Source: Fibrobacter succinogenes
GTDB taxonomy: Bacteria; Fibrobacterota; Fibrobacteria; Fibrobacterales; Fibrobacteraceae
Direction of reading: 5' to 3'
Length of the DNA stretch: 64,000 nt
Assembly (NCBI GenBank): GCA_902776765.1
Contig: CACYRP010000029.1
Coordinates: 20,562 to 84,561 of the forward strand
The first letter of the stretch is position 1, and every line of letters starts with the position of its first letter. Position numbers and translations under genes: made by a program. Below are positions 24,910 through 35,288 of the stretch, one piece after another. Below the pieces are notes generated by a model. That model worked only from the letters and a program-made list of their open reading frames with translations, was not told where the DNA came from and ran no database searches.

Positions 24910-26429
24910 ATGGCAAATAAGTGTAAGCGCGGAATCTTGATTAGTAAAACACCATACGAAAAGCGCATCGCCATCATGGAAGATGGTGAACTCGCAGAAT
25001 TGGTTGTGGAAGGTGTTTCGTCTAATCGAGTTCTGGGCAATATTTATAAGGGTGTCGTTCAGAAGGTGCTTCCTGCACTCAAGGCGGCATTCATTGACAT
25101 TGGTCTGGAGAAGGCTGGCTTTTTGCATCAGGAAGACGCCATGGATCGCAACGAACTGTTGCGCCGCGAATATGGTGACGATGATGACGAAGGCGATGCC
25201 TCTAAGGAAATTTCGATTGATGAAATTCTCCAGGAAGGCCAAGAAATCATGGTGCAGGTGGTCAAGGAACCGATTAGCACTAAGGGTGCCCGTTTGACGA
25301 CGCACTTGAGCTTTGCTGGCCGTTTCTTGGTTTGCATGCCCGGTACAAATTTCGTCGGCGTCTCGAAGCGTGAACGCGATCCAGTCAAGCGCCGCGAGTT
25401 CAAGAAGGTCGTACGCCGCCTCAAGGGTCGCGACGTGGGCTACATTGTCCGTACCAACGGCCTCAACGAATCCGAATTCGAAATCAACAAGCAGATGCGC
25501 GAACTCGAAAGCAAGTGGGAACAGACGAAGTACAACTTCGAAACCATGCCGCCCGAGACCTGCATCTACGAAGAATCCGATTCCGCGAATATTTCGGCGA
25601 AAACACGGACTACGTGTATATCGACAATCGTGATGAATACTTTGCCCTTCGTGAATATCTGAAGGTTCTCTCTCCAGATAAGCTCGACAAGGTGAAGCTC
25701 TGGAGCTCTAGCGAAAGCTTGTTCGAATACTTCAAGATCGAAAACGACTACGCTCGTTCCTTGCAGCGCCAGGTCCCGCTTCCGCGCGGTGGCAACCTCG
25801 TCATTGAACAGACCGAAGCTCTCGTGTCCATCGACGTGAACACGGGTCCGAAGGTCCATGGCAAGGACCAGGGCAAGATCATTCTCGAAACTAACCTCGA
25901 TGCTTGCCACGAAATCGCAAAGCAACTGCGCCTCCGCGATGTGGGCGGTCTTATCATCATCGACTTCATCGATATGGAAACAGACGAAGACCGCGAAGCC
26001 GTCTATCAGGAATTCCGCAAGGCAATTCGTCGCGACAAGGCCCCGATCAGCCCGGCCCCGATTAGCCAGTTCGGTCTCATGGAAGTGACCCGTAAGCGCG
26101 TCCGCGTGAACCTCATGACCGAAAAGACCGAATGCTGCCCTGTGTGCAACGGCAGTGGCCGCATTGCCACGCTGGAATCGACGCTTGGCATGATTGACCG
26201 CTGGCTTGCTCGTGCCCACACCAAGGCCCGTCTCCGCGAGGTGACCCTCGTGGTCAGCGCTCCAGTTGTCGATGTCCTTTGCAAGGACTTGAACCGCATG
26301 TTCAACTATCTGGAATACAAGCACAACATCAAGATTTCCCTCGTGGAAGATGAATCGGCTCATGTAAACCAGTTCTGGATGTACGACAAGAACAATGAAG
26401 ACATCACGGATTTGTACAACTTTGCATAA
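24910..26429 (+). pseudogene. rng: Ribonuclease G/E gene with a frameshift
   Basis: Two overlapping frames together encode one RNase G-type endoribonuclease, which matures rRNA and degrades mRNA. The first (ATG 24910, AGGAG upstream) holds the S1 domain (VLGNIYKGVVQKVLPALKAA; IDIGLEKAGFLHQED) and the start of the RNase H-like part, up to CIYEESD near 25580. The second frame resumes at REYFGENTDYVYIDNRDEY (25584) and includes catalytic VSIDVNTG and IIIDFIDM and the zinc-link CCPVCNGSGR. Compared with E. coli RNase G, about five residues are missing at the junction, fitting a deletion of about 16 bp. It could be a true lesion or a sequence error. A terminator follows. Confidence 0.85.
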
Positions 26430-26453
26430 GTTGCGAATTTGTTGAAAATTTGA

Positions 26454-26482
26454 AACGGTCGCGCTTTGCGCGGCCGTTTTTT
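26454..26482 (+). terminator. Terminator of the RNase G gene
   Basis: An AACGGTCGCGC-TTT-GCGCGGCCGTT stem followed by a T-run, 25 bp after the RNase G stop. Confidence 0.85.
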
Positions 26483-26496
26483 AATGCAAAAGAGAC

Positions 26497-27297
26497 TTAT
26501 TTTGTGTAGTAGCTAAAGCCGCCCGTAGCAGACCAGTGCCAACCAGGGAAATTTCCAAAAATACTAGCTGCACCTAGACGAATTTCCCAGTGCTTGTTTA
26601 TTCGATAGCTTGCTGCGATATACTCCGTCATTACCCAAGGGAAATCAAAGTCTGCTTGAGTCTGTTCATTTTCGGATTTGTTTTCATAGGTTACATTCGG
26701 ACAATAGGCGCTAAATGAAAAATTAAGAGATAATGATCCAAGGAAAATGCTTGTGTAGGCGCCCCAAACGGGGGTGAAATCGTTTGATGAATATGATTTA
26801 AAATTTTCGCTATAAGTAATATCCGAGCTTTCCAGATTATCTCTATCCACCGAACTATCAATATCAAATAAGACTTCTGTTTTTCGTATTTTATGAATGT
26901 ATTCCGTCCCGGAATAGCTGTACTTATTGAAGTACTTCCATAATCCAGCTGAAAGACCAAACTCAAGGAATCTAGTGTTTATTCCTAAAGATAGGCTACC
27001 GAACAGACCTCTATTGATAGAAATATTTGTTCCAAACAGGAACATTTCTTTTTTGTTTAAATATTCAAAGGATGCTGTAAAGTATGGATAAATTATTTTA
27101 TAGGAACCATCTACATTTTCTTGAACATTATAATTAGCGTATTCGTGATAATTAGATTTTTTCTTATTTTTTATGCTGGAGAGCGATTCCTTTTCCTGCT
27201 TCCATGTATGAATGTTTGCTGATAGTCGCCTACTTGATGTGTTAGGCTCCATATAGCTATTAGCTCCACGAATTTCGGGAGCCGCAGGAACTTCCAT
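26497..27297 (-). CDS. Beta-barrel-like protein, apparently lacking a signal peptide
   Basis: A 266-residue protein. From about residue 60 it shows alternating hydrophobic/polar strands with aromatic ends (FGSLSLGINTRFLEFGLSAG; WGAYTSIFLGSLSLNFSFSA), ending GGFSYYTK, as in small outer-membrane barrels. It starts MEVPAAPEIRG, which looks like the mature start of an exported protein, yet no signal peptide precedes it: an in-frame TAG lies directly before the ATG at 27297. The 5' end may be lost, or translation may begin elsewhere. No specific family recognised. Confidence 0.6.
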   Translation of the reverse strand: MEVPAAPEIRGANSYMEPNTSSRRLSANIHTWKQEKESLSSIKNKKKSNYHEYANYNVQENVDGSYKIIYPYFTASFEYLNKKEMFLFGTNISINRGLFGSLSLGINTRFLEFGLSAGLWKYFNKYSYSGTEYIHKIRKTEVLFDIDSSVDRDNLESSDITYSENFKSYSSNDFTPVWGAYTSIFLGSLSLNFSFSAYCPNVTYENKSENEQTQADFDFPWVMTEYIAASYRINKHWEIRLGAASIFGNFPGWHWSATGGFSYYTK

Positions 27298-27370
27298 CTA
27301 TAAAATAATATCAAAAGAATCGCTGAAAACAGAAAAACGCCTATGCGCTTCTATTCTGGAATATTTTTTG

Positions 27371-27404
27371 CAAAAAAAAGACGCCTGCCGAGCGAGCAGG
27401 CGCC
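27371..27404 (-). terminator. Terminator of the 1218-residue fibro-slime gene
   Basis: Read on the minus strand, GGCGCCTGC and GCAGGCGTC arms around a TCGCTCG loop are followed by a run of eight T, 22 bp after the stop at 27426. Confidence 0.85.
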
Positions 27405-27425
27405 TTTAGAGAGAGAAGGATACTC

Positions 27426-30400
27426 TTATTCTTCGTACAGATCTATGGTAAATCCTTTTGTTTTGCCGTGACGCACACCCCAGAGGAAGTCTTGTGTGCG
27501 GTCTACGATGACTCTATTCCCGATTTTAATTTTGTACGTAAGTCTTGCAATGTAAACGCCCGTACCGACGAGTCTTCCCTTCTTGGAACGCATATTCCAG
27601 GCGAGGAATATCTTGCCGTCGTTATTGCTGTCGAGGCAGTTGCTGTTGTAGATTGTGTCCGTACATTTAAGCTCTCCGGAATTGCTGTTCACGAAAATGC
27701 CAAGGCTTGTGAAATACTTTGTCTTATAAATGAGCTTTGTCTCTTCGGCGTATTTCTTCGTGATTTCGGCTATTATGGCAGAATTGCCGTTGGCTATTTC
27801 CTTGATGTCTTTCGGCGAAATTATTCCGCTGTTGTAGGCGTTCATGAATTCTTCACCGAGCTTGTATTCCTTATTTACCGCATTGATACCTTTTTCGGCA
27901 ATGAGTTCCGTTAGCGTTTTGCCTTCTTTTTCAATTGTTTTCTGGCTTGCATTCTTGACGGCAGCTTCGAGATTCGTGACTTCATCCTTCACTAGGCTCG
28001 ATAGACTCAGGTTGCCTAGATAATGCCCTTGCGCTCCGTATTCGGTTGCGACTTCCTTTGCCGTTTTGGGTTGGTCCTCCGGAACAATTTTCGGAATAGT
28101 CGGTGTTGGCGTTGTGATAATTTCTCTAGAAATTTCTGATTCGCCAATCGTTACGACTGGAGCGCTTGATACAACGACCTTCTGCTCGCCGGAGATGCGA
28201 ACGTACGGATTGGTTACAGGCGTACTTCTGTGGAGAAGGTCCATGTGAACGCCAGGAACCAGCTTGATGGAGTCGCCCATGACCGGGACGTTTTCCTTGT
28301 CGTTGCTGGAACTTCTAAAGATGAGTCTCCATCTGAATTTCTTTTCCTTGGCGACAATATCTGGGACAATATCTTGTCTTTCTGTGACTGTTTGCTTGAA
28401 GAAATACGTGAAGTAGGTTGCGGCTATCTCGTCTTCGCAGTCTAACCCTTCACTGAAAGAAACTAGGAGTACTGTAGAACCGTCATCGCTGTAAGAAATT
28501 TCTGCAGATGTAATGACAGGACCAATGGAGTCGGCTACATCGCTTGTGAGGCTGATTGTTGTCGGGGCCGCGCCTTCCGTGTATTTCCAGAACGGTGTAA
28601 TCTTTCCGCTATAGACTGTTTCGGCACCGCCTGTGAACGGAACGATTCCAAAGCCTCCGAGGGTAGTGATTGTCATGGTGCTGTCGTAATCGTTTGTTTG
28701 AACGTTGTCGCTGGAAATTGTCGGGAACTTTTCACCAAATTCCAACTGGATGGAATCCATGGTGACTAGCATTTTGTTCAAAGTGCCAACGGGCTTGTTG
28801 AGCTTTGCATAAACGCTATCGCCGCGTCCGTCACCGTCCCTGTCGAAGATGCTTGCATAAACAATCTGCGGTACAGGCGGTTCCTTGAACGAAATGTTTT
28901 TCCAAATAGCTTGCTGCGTTTCGTCTGCGCTAGAGACAATGAGCTTGATTCCCTGAACCGGAGCGCTGGCCTTGACGTAGAATGTCGCCTTGCCGTTCTT
29001 GAGCGTGATAGCTGTAATGGGGGTCCCGTTTTCGTCGCAGGGCGTGACTGCAACATTGTTTGTGATAACATAAACGACATCGTCGAATGTGGCCCATTCT
29101 TCAAACATCACGTTTACAGGGTAGCGAGTATTGACCCACTTGCCAAGCGTATCGATGGTTCCGTCGACTTCGTTTGCACCGGTGTCCATGTTCTTGGTTC
29201 CAATCGGTGTCCATTTATTTTGGTTGTCGACGCGGGCGTAGTAAATTTCGGGTGAGTCGTACTTGTCGATGACAAATGTAATTTCGTCGTATTGGGTTTC
29301 ATCGGCTTGCAAGGAGAATCGCAATTGGTAGGTTCCCGGCGGGAGCGTACGTGTTTGACGGATCTGCTCGGTGTTGATGGTGAATCCGGTATAGCCTGGC
29401 TTGATGACGATGCCGCCAAACCAAACGCCAACGCTATCCAGAGGGACGCCCTCGGCGTATGCACCGCTGCCAATCAAGGTAAAGTTAGACGGGGCCGTTA
29501 TAGTATCTGTCGTTGTAGCTCCAGAGAAGTCGCAAGAGAGTGCCTGCTTGCTAATGCGCTGGAATATTTCGTAATTGATAAGTCCGGCTTCGGACATGTC
29601 TTTTGCGAGGATACTTGCTTCGGTCTTCAAGTCGATGGATGTTTTCATCTTGAAGTTCGATTCGGAAGTATGGCGTTCGGCGTAGAAGATGTGGAACGGA
29701 TAGTTGCGTCCTTCTTCAAGACCGAGTGTATCCAGGTCTACTGCACCTGAAACCTGTGCATGTTGACCTCCGATATCCACGACAAGGCGGTTGTTGATGA
29801 ACACCCATACGTCATCGTCACCGAAAAATTCGAAGTACTGGCCTGGAATATATTCGAAGGTAGCCTGAATTTTCATGGTGAATCCATAGTTGTGTCTCTT
29901 TCCACCGCTAGAAATATTGTCAAAGTAGGGATTTGCTATGGTCCTTTCGGCATCAAGGTATTGGAAGTCGTCAAGTAGGAACAGACCGCCTTCGGGGCTT
30001 CTGTTGTCTTTTTGTCCGAGCCAGAGACCGTCTTTGTCAAGAGTAAGTTCGATGGAACGGCAGGTGGCGTTTGTGACGGGCTGTCCATTCTTTTGGGCAA
30101 TAACTTCGGGCAAGAACCACTGAGCAATATGAGTTGTGGCTTGGCAGGTTTCGGGGAAGTTTGCTGCCGGTACAGGAACTCCGTTCGGACCAAGGATGGG
30201 TTCAACCATTCCCAAGGTGTGGTGTGCACATCCGCCAGAACCAAAGTCTGCACTGACGCCGTTGATGGGGTCGCCGTTTGTGCCTTCTACGGTACCATCT
30301 CTTTCAATGTCTCCGTCTGTGCCGTGGAGCCAGTCAAACATCATCACGGGGAGTGTCTTGCTGGGGCAATCGCCTAAAACGCCCGGGTACTTGGTGTAAA

Positions 30401-31082
30401 CTGTCGTTGTGGCACCAATATCCTTGCCTGCCTTGACCCATATGGTGTCCGCTGCTGCTGCGGCTTCGTCGAGCGAAAGCAGAGTCGATTGTGCAATTGG
30501 CGTTATCTTGATTGAATTATGGATGTCAGTGACGTATTCGTAGCCGATGGTTTGCTTGAAATAGACTTGGAATGAGCCCTCGGTCGGTTTAATGCTTGTT
30601 TCGAACCATCCGCAGTAATTTTTGACTGCGGTCATCTTCGCGGAATCGCCGCCTGCAACATAGAGAATGGCTGAGGTGTTTGTCCACGGAGCGAAGAAAC
30701 GGATAGTCTTTTTGGGAGCGTTTTCGTAAGCCGCGGTTATGGTTGCGGTTGCTCTATTATTGTTAATAGTGATATTGATTTTGGTAACGTCTAGATTTAG
30801 GCGTAAATTGACGTTGCCCAATGCTCTACCATTGCATTCTTCGTTGCTATAAAAGTAGATTCTTTGGTTGTTCGTTACATTTTGCTGCGTGTCAAACGAG
30901 CCGTCTGCGTTAGGGGTTAGTGCTATACATGTGGCTTCACGAGCATTTCCTATGGTTATGGATAGAGCATCGTAAGTGTTGGGTCGACTTACTATATGAA
31001 TAGGATATTCTGCGGCCATTGACGGAATGACTGCACATAAGAGTATTAAAAATACACTAAAGACCATGTTTTTACACCGCAT
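27426..31082 (-). CDS. Secreted fibro-slime domain protein (1218 residues)
   Basis: A very large surface protein. A signal peptide (about residues 1-23) is followed by an N-terminal beta region. The fibro-slime domain (about 247-485) begins PVMMFDWLHG, contains WFLPEV, LLDDFQYLD, and the diagnostic YFEFFGDDDVWVFINN and VVDIGGQH, and ends PFHIFYAERHTSESNFKM. Further Ig-like repeats follow, with a calcium-loop-like DRDGDGRGDSVY near 800. The C-terminal module (LAWNMRSKKGRLVGTGVYIA) resembles FlgD-like or type IX-sorting-type ends. Fibro-slime proteins of Fibrobacter are linked to outer-membrane attachment to cellulose. A 1302-residue paralog lies upstream. Its own terminator is at 27371-27404. 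Confidence 0.9.
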   Translation of the reverse strand: MRCKNMVFSVFLILLCAVIPSMAAEYPIHIVSRPNTYDALSITIGNAREATCIALTPNADGSFDTQQNVTNNQRIYFYSNEECNGRALGNVNLRLNLDVTKINITINNNRATATITAAYENAPKKTIRFFAPWTNTSAILYVAGGDSAKMTAVKNYCGWFETSIKPTEGSFQVYFKQTIGYEYVTDIHNSIKITPIAQSTLLSLDEAAAAADTIWVKAGKDIGATTTVYTKYPGVLGDCPSKTLPVMMFDWLHGTDGDIERDGTVEGTNGDPINGVSADFGSGGCAHHTLGMVEPILGPNGVPVPAANFPETCQATTHIAQWFLPEVIAQKNGQPVTNATCRSIELTLDKDGLWLGQKDNRSPEGGLFLLDDFQYLDAERTIANPYFDNISSGGKRHNYGFTMKIQATFEYIPGQYFEFFGDDDVWVFINNRLVVDIGGQHAQVSGAVDLDTLGLEEGRNYPFHIFYAERHTSESNFKMKTSIDLKTEASILAKDMSEAGLINYEIFQRISKQALSCDFSGATTTDTITAPSNFTLIGSGAYAEGVPLDSVGVWFGGIVIKPGYTGFTINTEQIRQTRTLPPGTYQLRFSLQADETQYDEITFVIDKYDSPEIYYARVDNQNKWTPIGTKNMDTGANEVDGTIDTLGKWVNTRYPVNVMFEEWATFDDVVYVITNNVAVTPCDENGTPITAITLKNGKATFYVKASAPVQGIKLIVSSADETQQAIWKNISFKEPPVPQIVYASIFDRDGDGRGDSVYAKLNKPVGTLNKMLVTMDSIQLEFGEKFPTISSDNVQTNDYDSTMTITTLGGFGIVPFTGGAETVYSGKITPFWKYTEGAAPTTISLTSDVADSIGPVITSAEISYSDDGSTVLLVSFSEGLDCEDEIAATYFTYFFKQTVTERQDIVPDIVAKEKKFRWRLIFRSSSNDKENVPVMGDSIKLVPGVHMDLLHRSTPVTNPYVRISGEQKVVVSSAPVVTIGESEISREIITTPTPTIPKIVPEDQPKTAKEVATEYGAQGHYLGNLSLSSLVKDEVTNLEAAVKNASQKTIEKEGKTLTELIAEKGINAVNKEYKLGEEFMNAYNSGIISPKDIKEIANGNSAIIAEITKKYAEETKLIYKTKYFTSLGIFVNSNSGELKCTDTIYNSNCLDSNNDGKIFLAWNMRSKKGRLVGTGVYIARLTYKIKIGNRVIVDRTQDFLWGVRHGKTKGFTIDLYEE

Positions 31083-31379
31083 CCACGACTCCCTGAATAC
31101 TGTTATTCCTTATGAAAATACATTTAATATTGTGATTCATATCAATTTTTTTTTATGAATTTGTAAAATAAATTGCGATTACAGCAACGCTTGTGTAGAG
31201 AATACTTTGCAAGGGGGAAAAGTTCCGTTTTTTAAAAAAAATGACGGATTGATGTCCGTCTTTTTGCTATAGATACGTGCCTTTGTGAGAATGAAGTATT
31301 AAGTAATGATTGCGAGGTATAAAAAAGCCCCCGGGGTTCACATCACAAAGGTCCGGGGGAAAAATCACAGATTCCAAAA
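31083..31379. other. Gap between fibro-slime genes with terminator
   Basis: A 297-bp AT-rich interval. It contains the terminator of the upstream gene (31321-31360) and presumably a separate promoter for the downstream gene. I could not place a convincing -35/-10 pair, and no gene is seen. Confidence 0.5.
31321..31360 (-). terminator. Terminator of the 1302-residue fibro-slime gene
   Basis: Read on the minus strand, CCCCCGG (31353-31359) and CCGGGGG (31328-31334) form a strong GC stem followed by a T-run. It separates the two fibro-slime genes transcriptionally. Confidence 0.8.
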
Positions 31380-34300
31380 CTACTTTTTTATGCCAAATTC
31401 ATCAATTGGTATATTGGGGTGACGGAATCCCCAGAGGAAGTCCTGGGTGCGCTTGGTAATTCTCTTGCCGTTCACGATGAGGCGGATTTCGAGGCGGGCT
31501 ATGTACACGCCCGTACCGACAAGGCGGCCTTTTGTAGAACGCATGTTCCAGGCGAGGTAAAGGTGATCGTCGTTCCCGAGGCAGTTTTCGGCCCCGTCCG
31601 TCTTGAAAATGTCGTCGTTACAGGCGATTTGGCCCTTGTCGCTGTTGATGAAATGCCCAAGGCTGCTGTAGTAAATCGTCTTGTAGCTGAGCTCGGTCTT
31701 GTCGGCCATAGATTCGGCGATGGTCTTGACGTCTTCGGGTGTACCGTGCATGTAGTTGTGCAGATTGTCCTTGTTCAGTAGCCCATTGTTATAGGCATTG
31801 ATAATGACATCGTTTACACCGAACCGTTCCTTAGCCTCCTTGGTTGAGATTTCCTTGCGGTCCATCATGGAAATAATCGTTTCAAGCGTAACAGAAGTCG
31901 ATGGACTTCCGATCTTGACGGCTTCCTTGTCTTCGAATACGGAGCCTGTTTTTACGACCTTCGCAATTTCGCTGATTTCGTTTTCGACGAGTTCCGACAT
32001 GTTCATGTCGCCAAGGTAATGACCTTGGGTGCCGTAAATTTCGCCGACCTGTGTTGCCGTAAGCGGTTTGTCGCTATGTACGAGGATGGGTACGGTTGCG
32101 GAATCGCTGCGGACGATTTCCTTGGTCTTTTCGAAGTTGGGGGAATTCTTGTCCATGGTCACGACTGGCGGGCTGGTCACGGTAATGCGCTGTTCGCCCG
32201 TAATGCGAACCCAAGGGTTCTTGTCGTGAGCCGGAATGCCAACGAGATCGACTGTGAGTCCGCCTTCGGAAAGTGACTTGATGCGTATGGAATCGCCAAC
32301 GATGGGTACGATGTCGGAAGAACTCTTTTTGGAGAATATGAGTTTCCAGCGGTTTACCGGTGAAGTGGCGACGTAATCGGCTTCTTGAACAATCGTCGAA
32401 AGAGTGCCGCTGCCATAGCTGCGGTAGCCGAACAAGCTGGAACTTGCTGTTGTGGCGGTAATGCCTTCGCTGAATGTAAGCATAAGCATCGTCTTTCCAT
32501 CGTCAGTGTACGAGATTTCAGCGGCCATGATGATGGGGCCGATGGCGTCACTGAGGACTCCGTCTATGGAGAAATTCGAGACGGTGTGATCTTCGGGGTT
32601 CGTGTAGGTGTATAGCGCCGTGATTTTTCCGGCGTAAGGTTCCAATGCGCCGCCCGTGGATATGGCTGTGCCAAATCCATCGCCTTCGGCGGTGAGCGAA
32701 AGCTCACGGGCGCCTTCGGCATAGCTTACGTTAGCAACTTCATAATGCGTAAGCCCGAATGTGAACGAAATAGCGTTGAGGACGCTGTTGCCGCCAAGCG
32801 GCTTGTTAAAGCTAATCCAGACGCTATCGCCGCGACCGTCACCGTTTCTATCGTAGATGTATGCGGTTTCGATTTGCGGAACAGGCGGTTCTGCGATGTT
32901 GATGTTTGTCCAGTTGACGCTCTTGTTCTTTGCGACGTTTGAAGAGATGGAGAGCGTTCCGTTGTCAACGGCTCCTGTTGCCTTCACGTAGAAAGTGTTC
33001 TTTCCTTCGATGAGTACAAACTCATTATTCGGGAGCGGAGATCCCAGAGAATCGCACGGGATGAGTTTCGGATTGTTTGTAGAAACTTTAACTGTTATGC
33101 CGCTGTAGCTTCGGGCCCATTCTTCGACATAAGAAACGTTGATGGGGTAGATGCGGCCCGCCCAGAGCTTTTCGTTCTTGTTCATGTTGATGGGGAGCGT
33201 GTCGCTACTGATGTCGCGGTTTGCTTCGTTTCCTAGCGGCTTCCAGTACTTGTCGAGGCAGAGCGTATCTTGCTTTACGATGTCTGCAATAAAGCAGTAG
33301 CTGGAATCGATTATGTTTGCAAAAGCGATATTCGGAAGTTCTGTCGGCGGGATGGTAAAATAAACGTCCTTATATTCTTTCGGATTGTTCTTGAGCGCAA
33401 CGCGAATGTAGTAAGTTCCCGGCGGAAGCGTTTGCATGCGGGAGATAATCGTTGTGTTGATGGTGAGCATCGTGTAATCGTTTGTGATCGTGATGCCGCC
33501 GTAGTATGCGGTGTCGAGCTTGCTTAAGGCAACGCCCGTCATCGGGAGGCTCTTTCCGAATAACGTAAAGTTCGAGGGGCCGCGTTCTGTGCGCTTTTGT
33601 TCCGAGTTCGCAGAGAAGTCGCAGGCGAGCGTCTTTTCACGGATGGTCTGCCACACTTCTTTCTTGATAAGTGTTGTATCCGTAGAGAGATTCGTGAGAA
33701 GCATGCTGGATTCCACCTTCAAGTCGATGGATGTGCGCATCATAAAGTTCGACTGTGTGCGCTTGCGTTCGGCATAGAAAATGTGGAACGGATATGTTTC
33801 TCCCGGAGTAAGTCCAAGTTCATCGAGGTTTACGGACCTTTTGACTTTTTTGTGTAAGCCGCCAATATCGACAACGAGTTTGTTGTTAATGAACACCCAC
33901 ACGTCATCATCGCCGTTGAATTCAAAGTACTGCCCTTTGACATAGACAAATTCCGCCTGGATCTTCATGGTGAAGCCGTAGTTGTGGTAACCCGGAGCAT
34001 CTTTTCCACCGCTAAGGGAATCGTAGTGCGGGTTTTCGACAGTTTGTGCGCTATCGAGCCAGCGGAAGTCATCGAGCAAGAATAGGCCGTGTTCTGGGCT
34101 TTCGTCATCCTTTTGTCCGAGCCAGAAACCGTCGTTCGTCAGCGTCAGTTCTAGGTCACGGCAAGTGACGTTTGTGTACTGCTTGCCGTCCTTTTCGGCA
34201 ACAACTTCGGGGAGGAACCAGCTATTGAGGTGCGATGCGTTCTTGCAATTTTCCGGGAAGTTCTTGGCCATCACGGGAACGCCGTTTGCGCCGAGCTGTT

Positions 34301-35288
34301 TTTCGACCATGCCTGTCATCGGTTCGCCTTTGCAGCCGTCCTGCCCAAAGTCTTCGCTTGTTCCAGTACCGAACATCGGGACTCCGCGAATATCAAATCC
34401 TGTACGTCCGGCACCGCCTTCTCCGTAGTTGAGGCCGTTCTTGGAACCGTCGGAATTCATGGAACCGTCGTACCAGTCGAACATCATCACGGGGAGGATC
34501 TTCGGGAGGCATTCGCCAAGAACGCCTGGATAATCGACATGAATTTCGGGAGTGCCATACTGGTAAGCGACAATCCAGATTGTATCGCTAACGGCGAGTG
34601 CGGAATCGAGCAATATAGGGGCGAGTGCGGAATCGCTTTCGACAGTACCTTCAGCTCCGACGTATGTTGTACCGATGGTCTGCTTAAAGTAAACCCATGC
34701 GCTGTCGCTTGGCTTTGTAACCATGCTTTCGAACCAACCGCAATACGGGGAACCTACTGGGCTCATGTAGTTTTCCATGCCGTTCAAGAACATGATGGCG
34801 TTGGTGTTCGTCCACGGGGTGAGGAATCGGATATGTTTTTTGGGCTTGACTTGGACCGCTGGTTTAGTGTCGGAAATCGTCAGGGTCTTGTCGTCGTTGA
34901 TGACGATCCAGACTTCTTCCTTGTCGTAAATGTACTTGCCGTCTTGAATGGAGTTTTCCCTGTATTTAGGGAATAGCGTTCCGAGCAGTGGCTTGTTGTC
35001 GGGACTCAGGTCCGTATGGCATGTATTGCCGCTACAGCCCACCCCGAATTGCAGGTGACGTACGTCTTTTTTGCCATTGGCCAGGCGCTCGTCGCTAAAT
35101 TCGATGGTGTATGTCCCATCGTCGCCTTTTTCTAGCGATTTGTACACGAAATTACTTTCGTTGTCGGCGTAGAATAAGACGTTTCCGTCATAAATGATGT
35201 GCGCAATTGCGACCGTCTGCGCAAACGCACAGGCACTGAATAACGCCAAACACACCAAAACCCTATTGATAAGCCCACTGATCCTCAT
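31380..35288 (-). CDS. Secreted fibro-slime domain protein (1302 residues)
   Basis: A paralog of the following gene with the same architecture. A signal peptide ends near residue 23 (CAFAQ). A beta N-terminal region includes CGWFE and YFKQTIG shared with the paralog. The fibro-slime domain spans about 266-525 (PVMMFDWYDG; NSWFLPEVVAEKDG; YFEFNGDDDVWVFINN; VVDIGG; PFHIFYAERKR). Ig-like repeats follow, including a DRNGDGRGDSVW calcium-type loop, and the C-terminal module is LAWNMRSTKGRLVGTGVYIA. It is expected on the cell surface in substrate adhesion. A region unique to it is a longer insert before the fibro-slime core. The start at 35288 has GGAGTCAC just upstream. Confidence 0.9.
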   Translation of the reverse strand: MRISGLINRVLVCLALFSACAFAQTVAIAHIIYDGNVLFYADNESNFVYKSLEKGDDGTYTIEFSDERLANGKKDVRHLQFGVGCSGNTCHTDLSPDNKPLLGTLFPKYRENSIQDGKYIYDKEEVWIVINDDKTLTISDTKPAVQVKPKKHIRFLTPWTNTNAIMFLNGMENYMSPVGSPYCGWFESMVTKPSDSAWVYFKQTIGTTYVGAEGTVESDSALAPILLDSALAVSDTIWIVAYQYGTPEIHVDYPGVLGECLPKILPVMMFDWYDGSMNSDGSKNGLNYGEGGAGRTGFDIRGVPMFGTGTSEDFGQDGCKGEPMTGMVEKQLGANGVPVMAKNFPENCKNASHLNSWFLPEVVAEKDGKQYTNVTCRDLELTLTNDGFWLGQKDDESPEHGLFLLDDFRWLDSAQTVENPHYDSLSGGKDAPGYHNYGFTMKIQAEFVYVKGQYFEFNGDDDVWVFINNKLVVDIGGLHKKVKRSVNLDELGLTPGETYPFHIFYAERKRTQSNFMMRTSIDLKVESSMLLTNLSTDTTLIKKEVWQTIREKTLACDFSANSEQKRTERGPSNFTLFGKSLPMTGVALSKLDTAYYGGITITNDYTMLTINTTIISRMQTLPPGTYYIRVALKNNPKEYKDVYFTIPPTELPNIAFANIIDSSYCFIADIVKQDTLCLDKYWKPLGNEANRDISSDTLPINMNKNEKLWAGRIYPINVSYVEEWARSYSGITVKVSTNNPKLIPCDSLGSPLPNNEFVLIEGKNTFYVKATGAVDNGTLSISSNVAKNKSVNWTNINIAEPPVPQIETAYIYDRNGDGRGDSVWISFNKPLGGNSVLNAISFTFGLTHYEVANVSYAEGARELSLTAEGDGFGTAISTGGALEPYAGKITALYTYTNPEDHTVSNFSIDGVLSDAIGPIIMAAEISYTDDGKTMLMLTFSEGITATTASSSLFGYRSYGSGTLSTIVQEADYVATSPVNRWKLIFSKKSSSDIVPIVGDSIRIKSLSEGGLTVDLVGIPAHDKNPWVRITGEQRITVTSPPVVTMDKNSPNFEKTKEIVRSDSATVPILVHSDKPLTATQVGEIYGTQGHYLGDMNMSELVENEISEIAKVVKTGSVFEDKEAVKIGSPSTSVTLETIISMMDRKEISTKEAKERFGVNDVIINAYNNGLLNKDNLHNYMHGTPEDVKTIAESMADKTELSYKTIYYSSLGHFINSDKGQIACNDDIFKTDGAENCLGNDDHLYLAWNMRSTKGRLVGTGVYIARLEIRLIVNGKRITKRTQDFLWGFRHPNIPIDEFGIKK

